DNA of 20,874 nt from JBNGDW01 sp049975325 (GTDB lineage Bacteria > Cloacimonadota > Cloacimonadia > JGIOTU-2 > JBNGDW01), in contig JBNGDW010000022.1 in the NCBI GenBank assembly GCA_049975325.1, positions 1-20,874 on the forward strand, given 5' to 3'. Within the stretch, counting starts at the first letter, position 1. Every line of letters begins with the position of its first letter. A program made the translations under genes and the position numbers. The notes under the pieces were generated by a model, which did no database searches, was not told the DNA's origin, and was given only the letters and a program-made list of their open reading frames with translations. Of this stretch, positions 9,601 to 15,613 are shown piece by piece.

Positions 9601-12054
9601 GATTCCGGTAATATCATTTGCAGATTCGGAACCCAGGTTAGAGAGGGTAACTGTCAGATTAGCTGTTTCACCGGGCTCAAGTATGCCATCCTCTCCATCT
9701 ATAACGGTATAGTCAGCGGGTTCGAGATATGGTCCTTTTACTGTGAGGAAGATTTTATCTATCCATTCATTATTTTCGCTATCCTCAATCAATAGGTCAA
9801 ATTGTATCAGGGTATTTCCCAGACATGATGGATCAATCGCAAAGGCAAAATCTTCGCTTGCAAAAGCCATTTCTCCAGCTGATATATCTCCGTAGTCCGC
9901 GTTGTCGTTTATAAGGGTTAATTCCGTATTTTCAGAGGAGAGAGTTGCAGAAACAGCATGTAATGCCATATTGCCATTATTTCTAATTCCTATCTGTAGC
10001 TCAATAGTTTCTCCTGGATTGATAGCACCATTGCCATTGCCCTGAGATAAGCCTGAATTATCATCATCTATTATTATACTATCACTACTTGCAAAGTAAT
10101 CTGCATATACAATTTCAAACTCGCCGATGTGGGGAATAAAGTTATGCTTGGTAACAGTTACAAAACAGTTTTTGGGAGTTGAGGTATTGATTTGGAGAGC
10201 GACTTCTCCTCCCGAATCAGTATAGCCTGTGCTGAATATAGTGTCATCTTCGCTTGTTACTGTTACCCATGCTCCTCCAATTGGCATATTGTATTGATTG
10301 GTCACATTAACTAAGAAATAGTTGCTTCCTACTGGTAGTGAAGTTTCATACTCCAGATTCATTGAGCGGGGAATATCTGTCCAGAGCTCTAATCCGGGGT
10401 CACCCATCAGGTTATACCAATAGGAGAACCTATTTACCCAATCGTTTGGATTATTAGGATAATTAGCATAAATAGTATATTTCCCATATGTTAGTGCAGC
10501 ACCAGTGTAGTATATATTATCTACAAATATTCCATAAAAACTTCCGCCAGAGATACAGTTATTGAAAGCTGTATGAGTGCTTAGTGTTGCTGCGCCGATC
10601 GCAGCAATAGCTCCTTTAGGATTAGTAGGTGTTCCAGCCTTCAAGAAGCGTTCGCTTTCACAATCGCTCGTTCCTGCAAAATCACCAGTACTGCAAGTTG
10701 GAATCATAACAAAGGGTAGCTTAAGACCGTTATTAAGGTTATCTGTATCACTATTATCCCAGCCACTCATGCCGAGCCACCCTCGATAATTAAAATACGA
10801 GACACCGGCATTAAGTGCCAAGCTCATTTCAGAAACAAATGGGCTTGAATATACTTCAGAAAAAGAGAAGTTGGGATTATGGTCGAGAATGATCTCTTTT
10901 ATGTATTTGTTCACTGCAATACATGAGTAGCCAGAACTGCTAGGGTCGCCAACTAAAAGAGCATTTCTGTACCAATTTGTTTCGTCCATGTAGGGCTGCT
11001 TCTCATAGTTTAAGATTTTAGTAATAATAGTTTGCAACTCGGGGATTGTATTAAAGGAAAGACGACCAATAAATGCATCTGCTAGAATGTCATTTCCTTC
11101 CAATAAGGTGTAATAATGGTCGCCTTCACCACTGGAATACATATAAGTCGGAATATTATAGCTACCACCAGCATCACCCACAAGACAGATAAATTCTGGG
11201 GGATGATCCCATGTATCATACGCATTTTGGATATAACTCTTTATTAAACTTACTGTATTGCCTGTTTCTTCTGTACTTGCTGCTACGACATTAAATCCCT
11301 TCTGATGCTTCCAATCTATAAGATATTGCAAGAGGTTCTCTACTGTGTCATTATCAGGATAGATAAATAGATATGAAGCCTGCTGGTAATCTTCTGGGCT
11401 GCGAGGTGCTTCGTAATTAATTATAGTAGCCTCATACAGAGGCTCGAAGAAACGAGAAATGCGTTTAGCCCGAGTTTGAGCTTTTATGTCCCCGCCTTCG
11501 CTATTGCTATAATAGACTTCAATAGTTGCTTTTTTGATAATCTTAAGTTCACTTTTGAGTGGATCATATTGGAAAGGATAAATCGTAAGCGGAGCCACTC
11601 TCATATCACGTAGGATAGCAGTTTCTCCTATAACTATTGATTCCGACGGATATGCTTTACCAGATTGGTAAAATTCAATATTTTGAGCAAAAGGTTCCTC
11701 TTTATCCGATGAAGGCTGGTAAGGGAACACAGTTATATCGTGAAGGACCTGTTCCTCAGTAATCGTAAGTTCTATCCTCGGAAGACCCTGGTTAGGGATA
11801 GCAATCAGGCGGGTAACGAGTGGCAGGTGGGGTTTGCCCACCTCAATCAGCTCACCTTCATTTGGTAAGGAAATTTTTTGGAATTGCTTTCCATTATATT
11901 CAGCGGTCTCGCATCGGTATTCAGGGAGATTGAATTCAATCACTGTATGATAGTTATCATTAGATTTAGTAGTAAAAAACTCCGATGCTCCAAATAAGGC
12001 GCTTGCCCATCCGAATAATATAATACAAATAATTGATAATCGTTTACTATTCAT
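6619..12054 (-). CDS. Giant C25 (gingipain-type) multidomain exported protein
   Basis: This 1811-residue protein has a signal peptide (1-23) and a C25 propeptide (about 25-215). The peptidase domain (about 226-560) shows CLVGDAGGSYNIP (290-302), DAFIGRLS (326-333) and the cysteine motif MIPTCSTGDFAG with C454. The usual NY-x-GHG histidine block reads NYRGWLGMSGW (422-432), with Trp426 where His is expected, so proteolytic activity is doubtful. Then come an Ig-like domain (565-650), two CARDB-like domains (about 655-775 and 778-890), a first GPDxYGYY module (896-1122) and a BACON-like sandwich (1135-1432) interrupted by a second GPDxYGYY module (1181-1373). Two carboxypeptidase-regulatory-like domains (1438-1520 and 1618-1702) flank a fibronectin III-like domain (1523-1615). 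A sorting domain (1715-1811, NFPNPF, IYNIKGE, KKCILLR) closes the protein. A GAAGGGA ribosome site precedes the ATG, and the gap from the lipoprotein gene is 17 bases. It is a likely surface protease or adhesin. Confidence 0.88.
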   Translation of the reverse strand: MNSKRLSIICIILFGWASALFGASEFFTTKSNDNYHTVIEFNLPEYRCETAEYNGKQFQKISLPNEGELIEVGKPHLPLVTRLIAIPNQGLPRIELTITEEQVLHDITVFPYQPSSDKEEPFAQNIEFYQSGKAYPSESIVIGETAILRDMRVAPLTIYPFQYDPLKSELKIIKKATIEVYYSNSEGGDIKAQTRAKRISRFFEPLYEATIINYEAPRSPEDYQQASYLFIYPDNDTVENLLQYLIDWKHQKGFNVVAASTEETGNTVSLIKSYIQNAYDTWDHPPEFICLVGDAGGSYNIPTYMYSSGEGDHYYTLLEGNDILADAFIGRLSFNTIPELQTIITKILNYEKQPYMDETNWYRNALLVGDPSSSGYSCIAVNKYIKEIILDHNPNFSFSEVYSSPFVSEMSLALNAGVSYFNYRGWLGMSGWDNSDTDNLNNGLKLPFVMIPTCSTGDFAGTSDCESERFLKAGTPTNPKGAIAAIGAATLSTHTAFNNCISGGSFYGIFVDNIYYTGAALTYGKYTIYANYPNNPNDWVNRFSYWYNLMGDPGLELWTDIPRSMNLEYETSLPVGSNYFLVNVTNQYNMPIGGAWVTVTSEDDTIFSTGYTDSGGEVALQINTSTPKNCFVTVTKHNFIPHIGEFEIVYADYFASSDSIIIDDDNSGLSQGNGNGAINPGETIELQIGIRNNGNMALHAVSATLSSENTELTLINDNADYGDISAGEMAFASEDFAFAIDPSCLGNTLIQFDLLIEDSENNEWIDKIFLTVKGPYLEPADYTVIDGEDGILEPGETANLTVTLSNLGSESANDITGILQSSNSNVIILDSIGYWGTITSGEEANNSNDPFQVSIDTQAIPGTPITFQIHLATPSGYDSYTQLLIDIGNVMMTDPLGPDEYGYYCYDSGDTGYDIAPQYLWMEIDPNYGGAGTVIPLTDGGNTSDISIISLPFNIKFYGLIYSSLTICSDGWVAPGETEQTAFMNWHIPGPLGPSPMIAPFWDDLKISGGRVCYYYDEALHYFILEWSHLQNEYNNLEETFQVILTDPAYHPTPTGDSDIIIQYKVVNNVDQGSYSTTLQHGQYATVGIEDHTSFRGLEYTYNNTYPTAAKPLENNMALLFTTRGTAVLPPPEAVVSPTSFFFLLNQGENTTEIISISNEGGSDLIFSINKNYNLGPYNGGPDGYGYYWVDSDEPRATVYDWIDISDIGTQVNFSHNDYAAGPFEIGFDFPFYGESYNEFIINPNGWIGFGEDWTDYHNYSIPRVDAPKPAIFGFWDDLDPLQGGDVYYYSNNIDSLIIWYDDVIHYPGTWNGTYNFEIILTKEGKIKYQYKEMSGDLNSATIGIQNETGTIGLEVAYDENYVHNELAVDFFRYVDWLSTDPVSGVILPGEEQEVILEVDASDLDTGDYVCDLQINTNDPENSQIIIPVSLNVGNGDTGYLEGFVTLVGGPGPIENVEIVITNGEESFIVSPDTIGYFIIELEPGTYSLTAILNGYEPATMENIIIESGQTPSVEITLFYIEMPSWVWVTLDEYYTAIITWNDVLNNAKKNGKEFESYTLLRRYNEEDWEIIEEGLSDTTHYDSLLWQPDGGYQYGVKSIYTEAESDTTFSETFSLFRFVPTVTLNITDSGGFPLSDVRVTMQGLDSIYAQVFSGPSDGSIQFENVYMADYLVRCEKDGYIPVEDTITITADSTEFWFVLNPAHSIPKEQLMPSTYGVSQNFPNPFGSVSSPSTKIKFQLPESAGVTIFIYNIKGELVRHLLINEPLKAGYYTIIWDGTNDAKKTLGSGMYFYRIQAGDKFDEIKKCILLR

Positions 12055-12071
12055 GTTTATGGTCCCTTCTT

Positions 12072-13073
12072 TTATTCGTCATTAATTATAAGCCTAAGAA
12101 CCTGCGTTCTTGTTGCCACATATAATCTATCTTCATACCATTCTGCATCATAAGTATATCCAATTTCTTCATCATCAATACTATCCAGATATACAGGGTT
12201 AGCTGGATTGGAAATATCAAAGAGATAAACTCCTGAGCCTCCCCACGCAATTGCGAGATAATTTCCAGACACATCAATTTGTTGGGCATAGCCATAATCA
12301 ATATCATAATTTGCGTCTTCAAGTAAAAATGGATTTGACTTATCAGAAATATCTATCACTTGCAGTCCGCACTCACGGTCTGCAATATAAGCATAATCAT
12401 CACGAATAGCAACTGCCAATGCCTGACCAGGGGTGTCTGTCACACTAAGGGTATTGCCTGATATTCTATCCGCAATATAGAACCCTCCTTGATACCCAGC
12501 CAGATAAATGAAACCACTGTCCAATTCGAAACCTGCCAAATCTGTAGGAAATTGGAGTTCCTCCAAAAACCCTATCCAGAAATCTGTATACAGTCCGTGA
12601 TAGAACATATTGGATTGCGTCCACATTATATCAATACTATCACCAATACTTTGCAGGCAGTGCATATCTTTTATTCCGCTTGTTGCTCCTGTAATAGGGG
12701 GCATAACCTTGAGGCTATCAGGATTAGAAATGTCATATATACATATCCTGTCAGTACCACCTTTATCGTATACAAAGAGTAAATTCCGTTCTTCAACAGG
12801 ATATATCAAATAGACTTCCTGTTGTGGTTCTTGATAGTGGAGAAGCAAGCTGTCAGGTTCTAATTTGTAAATAGAGAAGCCCCCCTGTTCCTCCGCAATA
12901 TAAAGAAGTGAGTCTGAAACATAGATGTCTCGGGCATAGCCACTGGTGGGGAAGGTCTTCTCAATTTCTAATATATGTTCAATTCCTGTAGGTTCATTGA
13001 AATCTGCACAACTAATCAGAAAGATGATCGCTGTGGCTAATATTACTATAAAAACTATCTTCATTATTTTCAT
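12072..13073 (-). CDS. LVIVD-repeat beta-propeller lipoprotein
   Basis: The 333-residue product starts with a basic, hydrophobic leader ending in the lipobox LISC, with Cys22 as the predicted lipidated residue. The following residues ADF contain no Asp at +2, which fits outer-membrane sorting in a Gram-negative-type cell. The rest is made of LVIVD-type repeats: GYARDIYVSDSLLYIAEE (45-62), DDYAYIADRECGLQVIDIS, GNYLAIAWGGSGVYLFDIS and DRLYVATRTQVLRLI. These form a probable beta propeller of unknown ligand. No sorting domain is present, unlike its neighbours, which is consistent with anchoring by lipid instead. The ATG at 13073 has only a poor upstream ribosome site; the in-frame ATG at 13064 is an alternative. 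It is the first gene of the exported-protein run, and its stop lies 17 bases before the giant C25 start, so co-expression is likely. Confidence 0.82.
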   Translation of the reverse strand: MKIMKIVFIVILATAIIFLISCADFNEPTGIEHILEIEKTFPTSGYARDIYVSDSLLYIAEEQGGFSIYKLEPDSLLLHYQEPQQEVYLIYPVEERNLLFVYDKGGTDRICIYDISNPDSLKVMPPITGATSGIKDMHCLQSIGDSIDIMWTQSNMFYHGLYTDFWIGFLEELQFPTDLAGFELDSGFIYLAGYQGGFYIADRISGNTLSVTDTPGQALAVAIRDDYAYIADRECGLQVIDISDKSNPFLLEDANYDIDYGYAQQIDVSGNYLAIAWGGSGVYLFDISNPANPVYLDSIDDEEIGYTYDAEWYEDRLYVATRTQVLRLIINDE

Positions 13074-13105
13074 AAGGCATTCTTCAAAATTTTTTGATTA
13101 AAAAT

Positions 13106-13136
13106 AAGTTAGGTTTTTGGGCAAGAAAGATGTCAA
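13106..13136 (-). promoter_or_regulatory. Possible promoter for the exported-protein operon
   Basis: On the minus strand a perfect TTGACA (13131-13136) is followed, after 19 bases, by a weak TAACTT (13106-13111). It sits 33 bases before the lipoprotein start and downstream of the racemase gene, the right place for an operon promoter. The poor -10 match and long spacer keep confidence low. Confidence 0.3.
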
Positions 13137-13228
13137 GATTTTTTGAATCTTTTTTCCCACGAAAAATGAGACGATGTGACTGGGGGAAACGGAAAACGGG
13201 GCGGTGGAAAGGAAACGGGAAACAATTC

Positions 13229-13244
13229 TCCGCCAGCTGGCGGA
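13229..13244. repeat. 16-bp perfect palindrome, copy 1
   Basis: The sequence TCCGCCAGCTGGCGGA is its own reverse complement and is far more GC-rich than its surroundings. As RNA it would give a six-pair stem with an AGCU loop. A near-identical copy starts 66 bases to the right. Short palindromes of this type are often dispersed in intergenic DNA; it may also end transcription from the racemase gene. Confidence 0.85.
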
Positions 13245-13294
13245 TTCCAAATATCAAATAACAAACAAATTCCAATCTGCCAGGCAATGTTTAA

Positions 13295-13310
13295 TCCGCC
13301 GGCTGGCGGA
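13295..13310. repeat. 16-bp palindrome-type repeat, copy 2
   Basis: TCCGCCGGCTGGCGGA differs from copy 1 at one position (G for A at position 7 of the repeat). The CCGCC/GGCGG arms are intact, and the stem extends to seven pairs with flanking A and T. The two copies are in the same spacer, suggesting a small dispersed element. Confidence 0.8.
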
Positions 13311-13370
13311 TATTTCACTGGGTTTTTCCTTTCACCTTTTCATTTTTTATTATTCGTTGCTTTTCCTTCC

Positions 13371-14489
13371 TCAATATACCACTTTCTCGATAAAGCGGGA
13401 AGCCATAAGCCTGGCTACAGCCATATAATTTGGCTTCATACAAAGCATATCCCCAATCTTGTACTTTGGTTTATTCGAGCGTGTCCTATTATCTCCAAGG
13501 TCATATACTGCCATATCTGATGTGATACCCACGAATCTCACCTCCTTATCAATAGGCTCTAAATTATCAATATCTACATCAAGAATACCAAAATCGACAA
13601 TGGCGCGATAGGTTTCTCTGGCTCCTTGCTTTTCCTTAATTGGGGCGACATGACCTATATTTGCCTCAGTGATATTCCCTTCTGGAATGGGTTGTTTTTT
13701 CTCCAATTCTATAATGTTTCCGTAGAACCTAAAGGCATTGGTAGATAACTCTCTGAAACGCCTATTGTTAAGAGGAGATGTGCCCAAGAAGGCTGCTTCT
13801 CCTATCCTTAAATGGTTGATTCCTTTAGGAATCTTTTTTCGTCCGATAAGGGGTAAAGTTATGGAACTCCCTCCAGAAACTAATGGAATCCTTCTACCAA
13901 ATTTTGCCTCTAGAAGATACTTATACAAACAAAGCTGAACCAATTTATCATAAGTGGGCTCGACCCCATACATGCAACCAAGATTTGCACCAAGCCCTAT
14001 TAACTTAATATTGGAAAGGTGGAAAATTTTATCATAAACATCTATAATCTTGTCAGTTACAATTCCCTCTCTGAGTTCACCAAGTTCAATCATTATAATA
14101 ATCTGATGGATTTTATTTTGCAGTTTTGCTTCTTCATTCAATGCTTTTATCGTTTCAAGGGATGTATTCAGTGAAATGTCGGCAGATTCGACAATCGCCC
14201 TTGCCAGTTTAATTGGAGGCGGTTTTATGTACATAGTTGTTACATCAGATGCGGCAATCTTTTTTATTCTTCGTAAATTTGAAATCCGAGAATCACCTAT
14301 TGAATGCACATTGCCATCCGACCTACTTGATTTGATGATAGGGTGTTGCAAAAGCTTTTCAAGCACTGCTTTATTCCCGGAGAGCACTTTTGTCACAAGT
14401 GTCCACTCAATATTATGTTTATTGAGATATCGATTTATTTTTTTGATATTTTTAAGAATTCTATCTGTATGTATTACTAAGGTAGCCAT
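13371..14489 (-). CDS. PLP-dependent ornithine/alanine racemase-family enzyme (fold type III)
   Basis: This 372-residue cytoplasmic protein has the alanine-racemase-like TIM-barrel N-domain. K34 in LVTKVLSGN is the predicted Schiff-base lysine. MIELGELREGI (133-143) and the phosphate-binding-type run VSGGSSITL (about 214-222), followed by GINHLRIGEAAFLG, are hallmarks of the ornithine racemase (Orr) branch rather than of classical Alr. The length fits that family. Members interconvert L and D forms of ornithine or related amino acids; the actual substrate here cannot be read from sequence. The ATG overlaps the stop of the upstream GNAT gene (TAATG), with AAGGA seven bases before it, indicating translational coupling. 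The pairing suggests the acetyltransferase acts on the racemase substrate or product, an inference only. No D-amino-acid dehydrogenase or aminomutase is next to it. Confidence 0.82.
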   Translation of the reverse strand: MATLVIHTDRILKNIKKINRYLNKHNIEWTLVTKVLSGNKAVLEKLLQHPIIKSSRSDGNVHSIGDSRISNLRRIKKIAASDVTTMYIKPPPIKLARAIVESADISLNTSLETIKALNEEAKLQNKIHQIIIMIELGELREGIVTDKIIDVYDKIFHLSNIKLIGLGANLGCMYGVEPTYDKLVQLCLYKYLLEAKFGRRIPLVSGGSSITLPLIGRKKIPKGINHLRIGEAAFLGTSPLNNRRFRELSTNAFRFYGNIIELEKKQPIPEGNITEANIGHVAPIKEKQGARETYRAIVDFGILDVDIDNLEPIDKEVRFVGITSDMAVYDLGDNRTRSNKPKYKIGDMLCMKPNYMAVARLMASRFIEKVVY

Positions 14490-14938
14490 TATTTATCCTT
14501 TATGTATCTCATATCGGCATATTTTGAGGTGAATCCGATTCTTTCATAAAGTCTTTTAGCAGGGTTATCATACTCTACATGTAAGCCAACATCTCCATCT
14601 GCAATGGCTATAGATTTTTCTATTATCTTTCTTCCAAATCCCTTGCCACGGCATTTGCTATGTACAGCCACATATCCGAGTATATTTTCAGGAATATAAA
14701 GCTTCATACCGGTGCGATTCATTACAAGGGCACCAATAAATTCTTTATCGTCATATGCAACCAGCAAAAAACCTCCTTTGCCAGGAGCGTCAGATAAGGC
14801 GTAATCAACTGCATTTGTTATTGCCTCTTTGGAGTCTCCAAACCGTCCTAAATGCGTATAAAGGAAATCAACAAAGGTCTCCTTTGGCATCAGGTTAGTC
14901 AACTTATCTTCATTGTAGATCTCTTTAATCTGCAACAT
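14489..14938 (-). CDS. GNAT-family N-acetyltransferase
   Basis: The protein has 149 residues, a normal length for a single GNAT domain. The central strand YVAVHSKCRGKGFGRKIIE (about 88-106) is motif A, with R-G-K-G-F-G as the acetyl-CoA pyrophosphate loop. HVEYDNPAKRLYERIGF (about 119-135) is the typical C-terminal helix and strand where the N and Y residues contact the cofactor. A strong GGAGG lies seven bases before the ATG. It is the first gene of a two-gene unit with the PLP racemase, overlapping it by one base. The acceptor is unknown; an amino acid or D-amino acid is plausible from the neighbour. Confidence 0.85.
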   Translation of the reverse strand: MLQIKEIYNEDKLTNLMPKETFVDFLYTHLGRFGDSKEAITNAVDYALSDAPGKGGFLLVAYDDKEFIGALVMNRTGMKLYIPENILGYVAVHSKCRGKGFGRKIIEKSIAIADGDVGLHVEYDNPAKRLYERIGFTSKYADMRYIKDK

Positions 14939-14972
14939 ATCAAACCTCCATGAATAAAATTTTTAAATTTAT

Positions 14973-14989
14973 GATGTTATAGTAACATC
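14973..14989. promoter_or_regulatory. Perfect 7-bp inverted repeat upstream of GNAT gene
   Basis: GATGTTA and TAACATC are separated by TAG, 34 bases before the GNAT start. Such a compact dyad could be a regulator-binding site or a leader hairpin. It has no U-run on the GNAT side, so it is not a terminator for that gene. Confidence 0.5.
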
Positions 14990-15175
14990 CAGTTTTACTA
15001 ACGATAGGCCCAAGATACTTTAATTAATTTGTTTATCCTTGGCCCAATGTGTTCATATATATGGTCCTGCCAAAAGTTAAATTTATTTACAGGAAACCAT
15101 AAACAGCTTCAAATAAAGCAGGATAGGATGTCAAGATATTTAATTATAGAGGGGTAAGAAAGAGCAGAAAAATTC

Positions 15176-15205
15176 TTGACGAAGCCCTTGGTCCGTTTAC
15201 ATTAT
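15176..15205 (+). promoter_or_regulatory. groES promoter (sigma-70 type)
   Basis: TTGACG (15176-15181) is followed by an 18-base spacer and CATTAT (15200-15205). This places the start of transcription near 15212, about 60 bases before the groES ATG. The CIRCE-like operator overlaps the -10 and start site, the usual arrangement for HrcA repression. Confidence 0.65.
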
Positions 15206-15228
15206 CAGATAAACAGTGAGAGTGCTAA
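15202..15228 (+). promoter_or_regulatory. CIRCE-like HrcA operator with degenerate left arm
   Basis: The right arm GAGTGCTAA (15220-15228) is a perfect CIRCE half-site. Exactly nine bases upstream, at 15202-15210, is TTATCAGAT, which matches the canonical left arm TTAGCACTC at five of nine positions. Spacing and location at the groES promoter fit the HrcA heat-shock operator, though the weak arm may lower affinity. No hrcA gene is in the window. Confidence 0.7.
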
Positions 15229-15273
15229 AATTTTTCTGTTTATGAAGTAAAAAAGAAAATCCAGGAGGATAGA

Positions 15274-15546
15274 ATGAAGATAAGACCTATTGAAGACCGA
15301 GTATTGCTTGAACCAATGGAACTCTCTGAAGAGAAAAAGGTCGGTAGTATAATCATTCCTGATACTGCTAAGGAAAAGCCTCAAATTGGCAAGGTGATAG
15401 CAGTAGGAGACGATGAGGATTTGCAGAAGAGTGTCAAAGAGGGTGACAGAGTGATTTATGCAAAATATGGTGGAACTGAGATTGAACTTGAAGGAAAGAA
15501 ATATCTTATTGTTCAAAAGTCAGATCTTCTGGGTATCATAGAATAA
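15274..15546 (+). CDS. groES: Co-chaperonin GroES (Hsp10)
   Basis: The 90-residue protein begins MKIRPIEDRVLLEP, the conserved first strand of GroES. It contains the mobile loop (about 19-31, EKKVGSIIIPDTA) that docks on GroEL, then the conserved KEKPQIGKVIAVG and GDRVIYAKYGGTEIELEGKKYLI segments. It caps the GroEL ring during ATP-driven protein folding in the cytoplasm. AGGAGG five bases before the ATG gives strong initiation. It is the only plus-strand gene in the window. A heat-shock-type operator lies upstream and a terminator directly after it. No groEL follows, although groES and groEL are usually adjacent, so groEL must be elsewhere in the genome. The length and sequence are normal, so there is no sign of decay. 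Confidence 0.97.
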   Translation: MKIRPIEDRVLLEPMELSEEKKVGSIIIPDTAKEKPQIGKVIAVGDDEDLQKSVKEGDRVIYAKYGGTEIELEGKKYLIVQKSDLLGIIE

Positions 15547-15573
15547 AAAAAATACCCGATTAAATTCTCAAAA

Positions 15574-15613
15574 GATGTAAGGCGGTCGTATTTATGCGGT
15601 CGCCTTTTACATC
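15574..15613. terminator. Bidirectional intrinsic terminator between groES and dprA
   Basis: The core stem GGCGGTCG (15581-15588) pairs with CGGTCGCC (15597-15604) through eight pairs including two G-U, around an eight-base loop. TTTT follows on the groES strand. An outer arm GATGTAA (15574-15580) pairs with TTACATC (15607-15613). On the other strand TTTT follows the outer arm. The dprA stop codon (15607-15609) lies in the stem. Confidence 0.8.

Larger units (their letters stand above)
13074..13370. other. Non-coding spacer between racemase gene and exported-protein operon
   Basis: About 300 bases without a convincing gene. The short open frames crossing it are proline/glycine-rich artefacts of the palindromes and of purine-rich runs such as GGAAACGG (13181-13222). 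The left third is AT-rich and holds the possible promoter; the middle holds the two palindromes listed separately; the right end (13321-13375) is a pyrimidine-rich tract on the plus strand. No tRNA or riboswitch fold was recognised. Confidence 0.6.
14939..15273. other. Divergent regulatory region between GNAT and groES genes
   Basis: These 335 bases separate two divergently read units and contain no convincing gene. On the GNAT side are a perfect 7-bp hairpin (14973-14989) and an imperfect GGCC/GGCC hairpin (15007-15044), also readable as GGCCCAA direct repeats 34 bases apart. On the groES side are a promoter, a CIRCE-like operator and the ribosome site. The middle (15048-15170) is AT-rich with nothing recognised beyond a minus-strand TTGACA at 15129-15134 that lacks a good -10. 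Confidence 0.65.

Noticed and set aside
1318..12813. Many plus-strand and alternate-frame open frames of 60 to 145 codons across the exported-protein genes
   Set aside because: They lie antisense or out of frame to long genes with clear domains, lack ribosome sites and show no family features.
13084..13520. Short frames encoding PPAGG-containing peptides
   Set aside because: The PPAGG motif is just translation of the CCGCC/GGCGG palindromes; no start signal or family match.
13371..14489. Classical biosynthetic alanine racemase (Alr)
   Set aside because: The sequence has the Orr-branch signatures LVTKVLSGN and MIELGELREGI instead of the Alr motif around its PLP lysine.
15129..15134. Minus-strand TTGACA as a GNAT promoter
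   Set aside because: The hexamer 17 bases downstream is TGAAGC, a poor -10, and it lies almost 200 bases from the gene.
15205..15516. 103-codon minus-strand frame opposite groES
   Set aside because: It is a shadow of groES, antisense to conserved codons, with no ribosome site.
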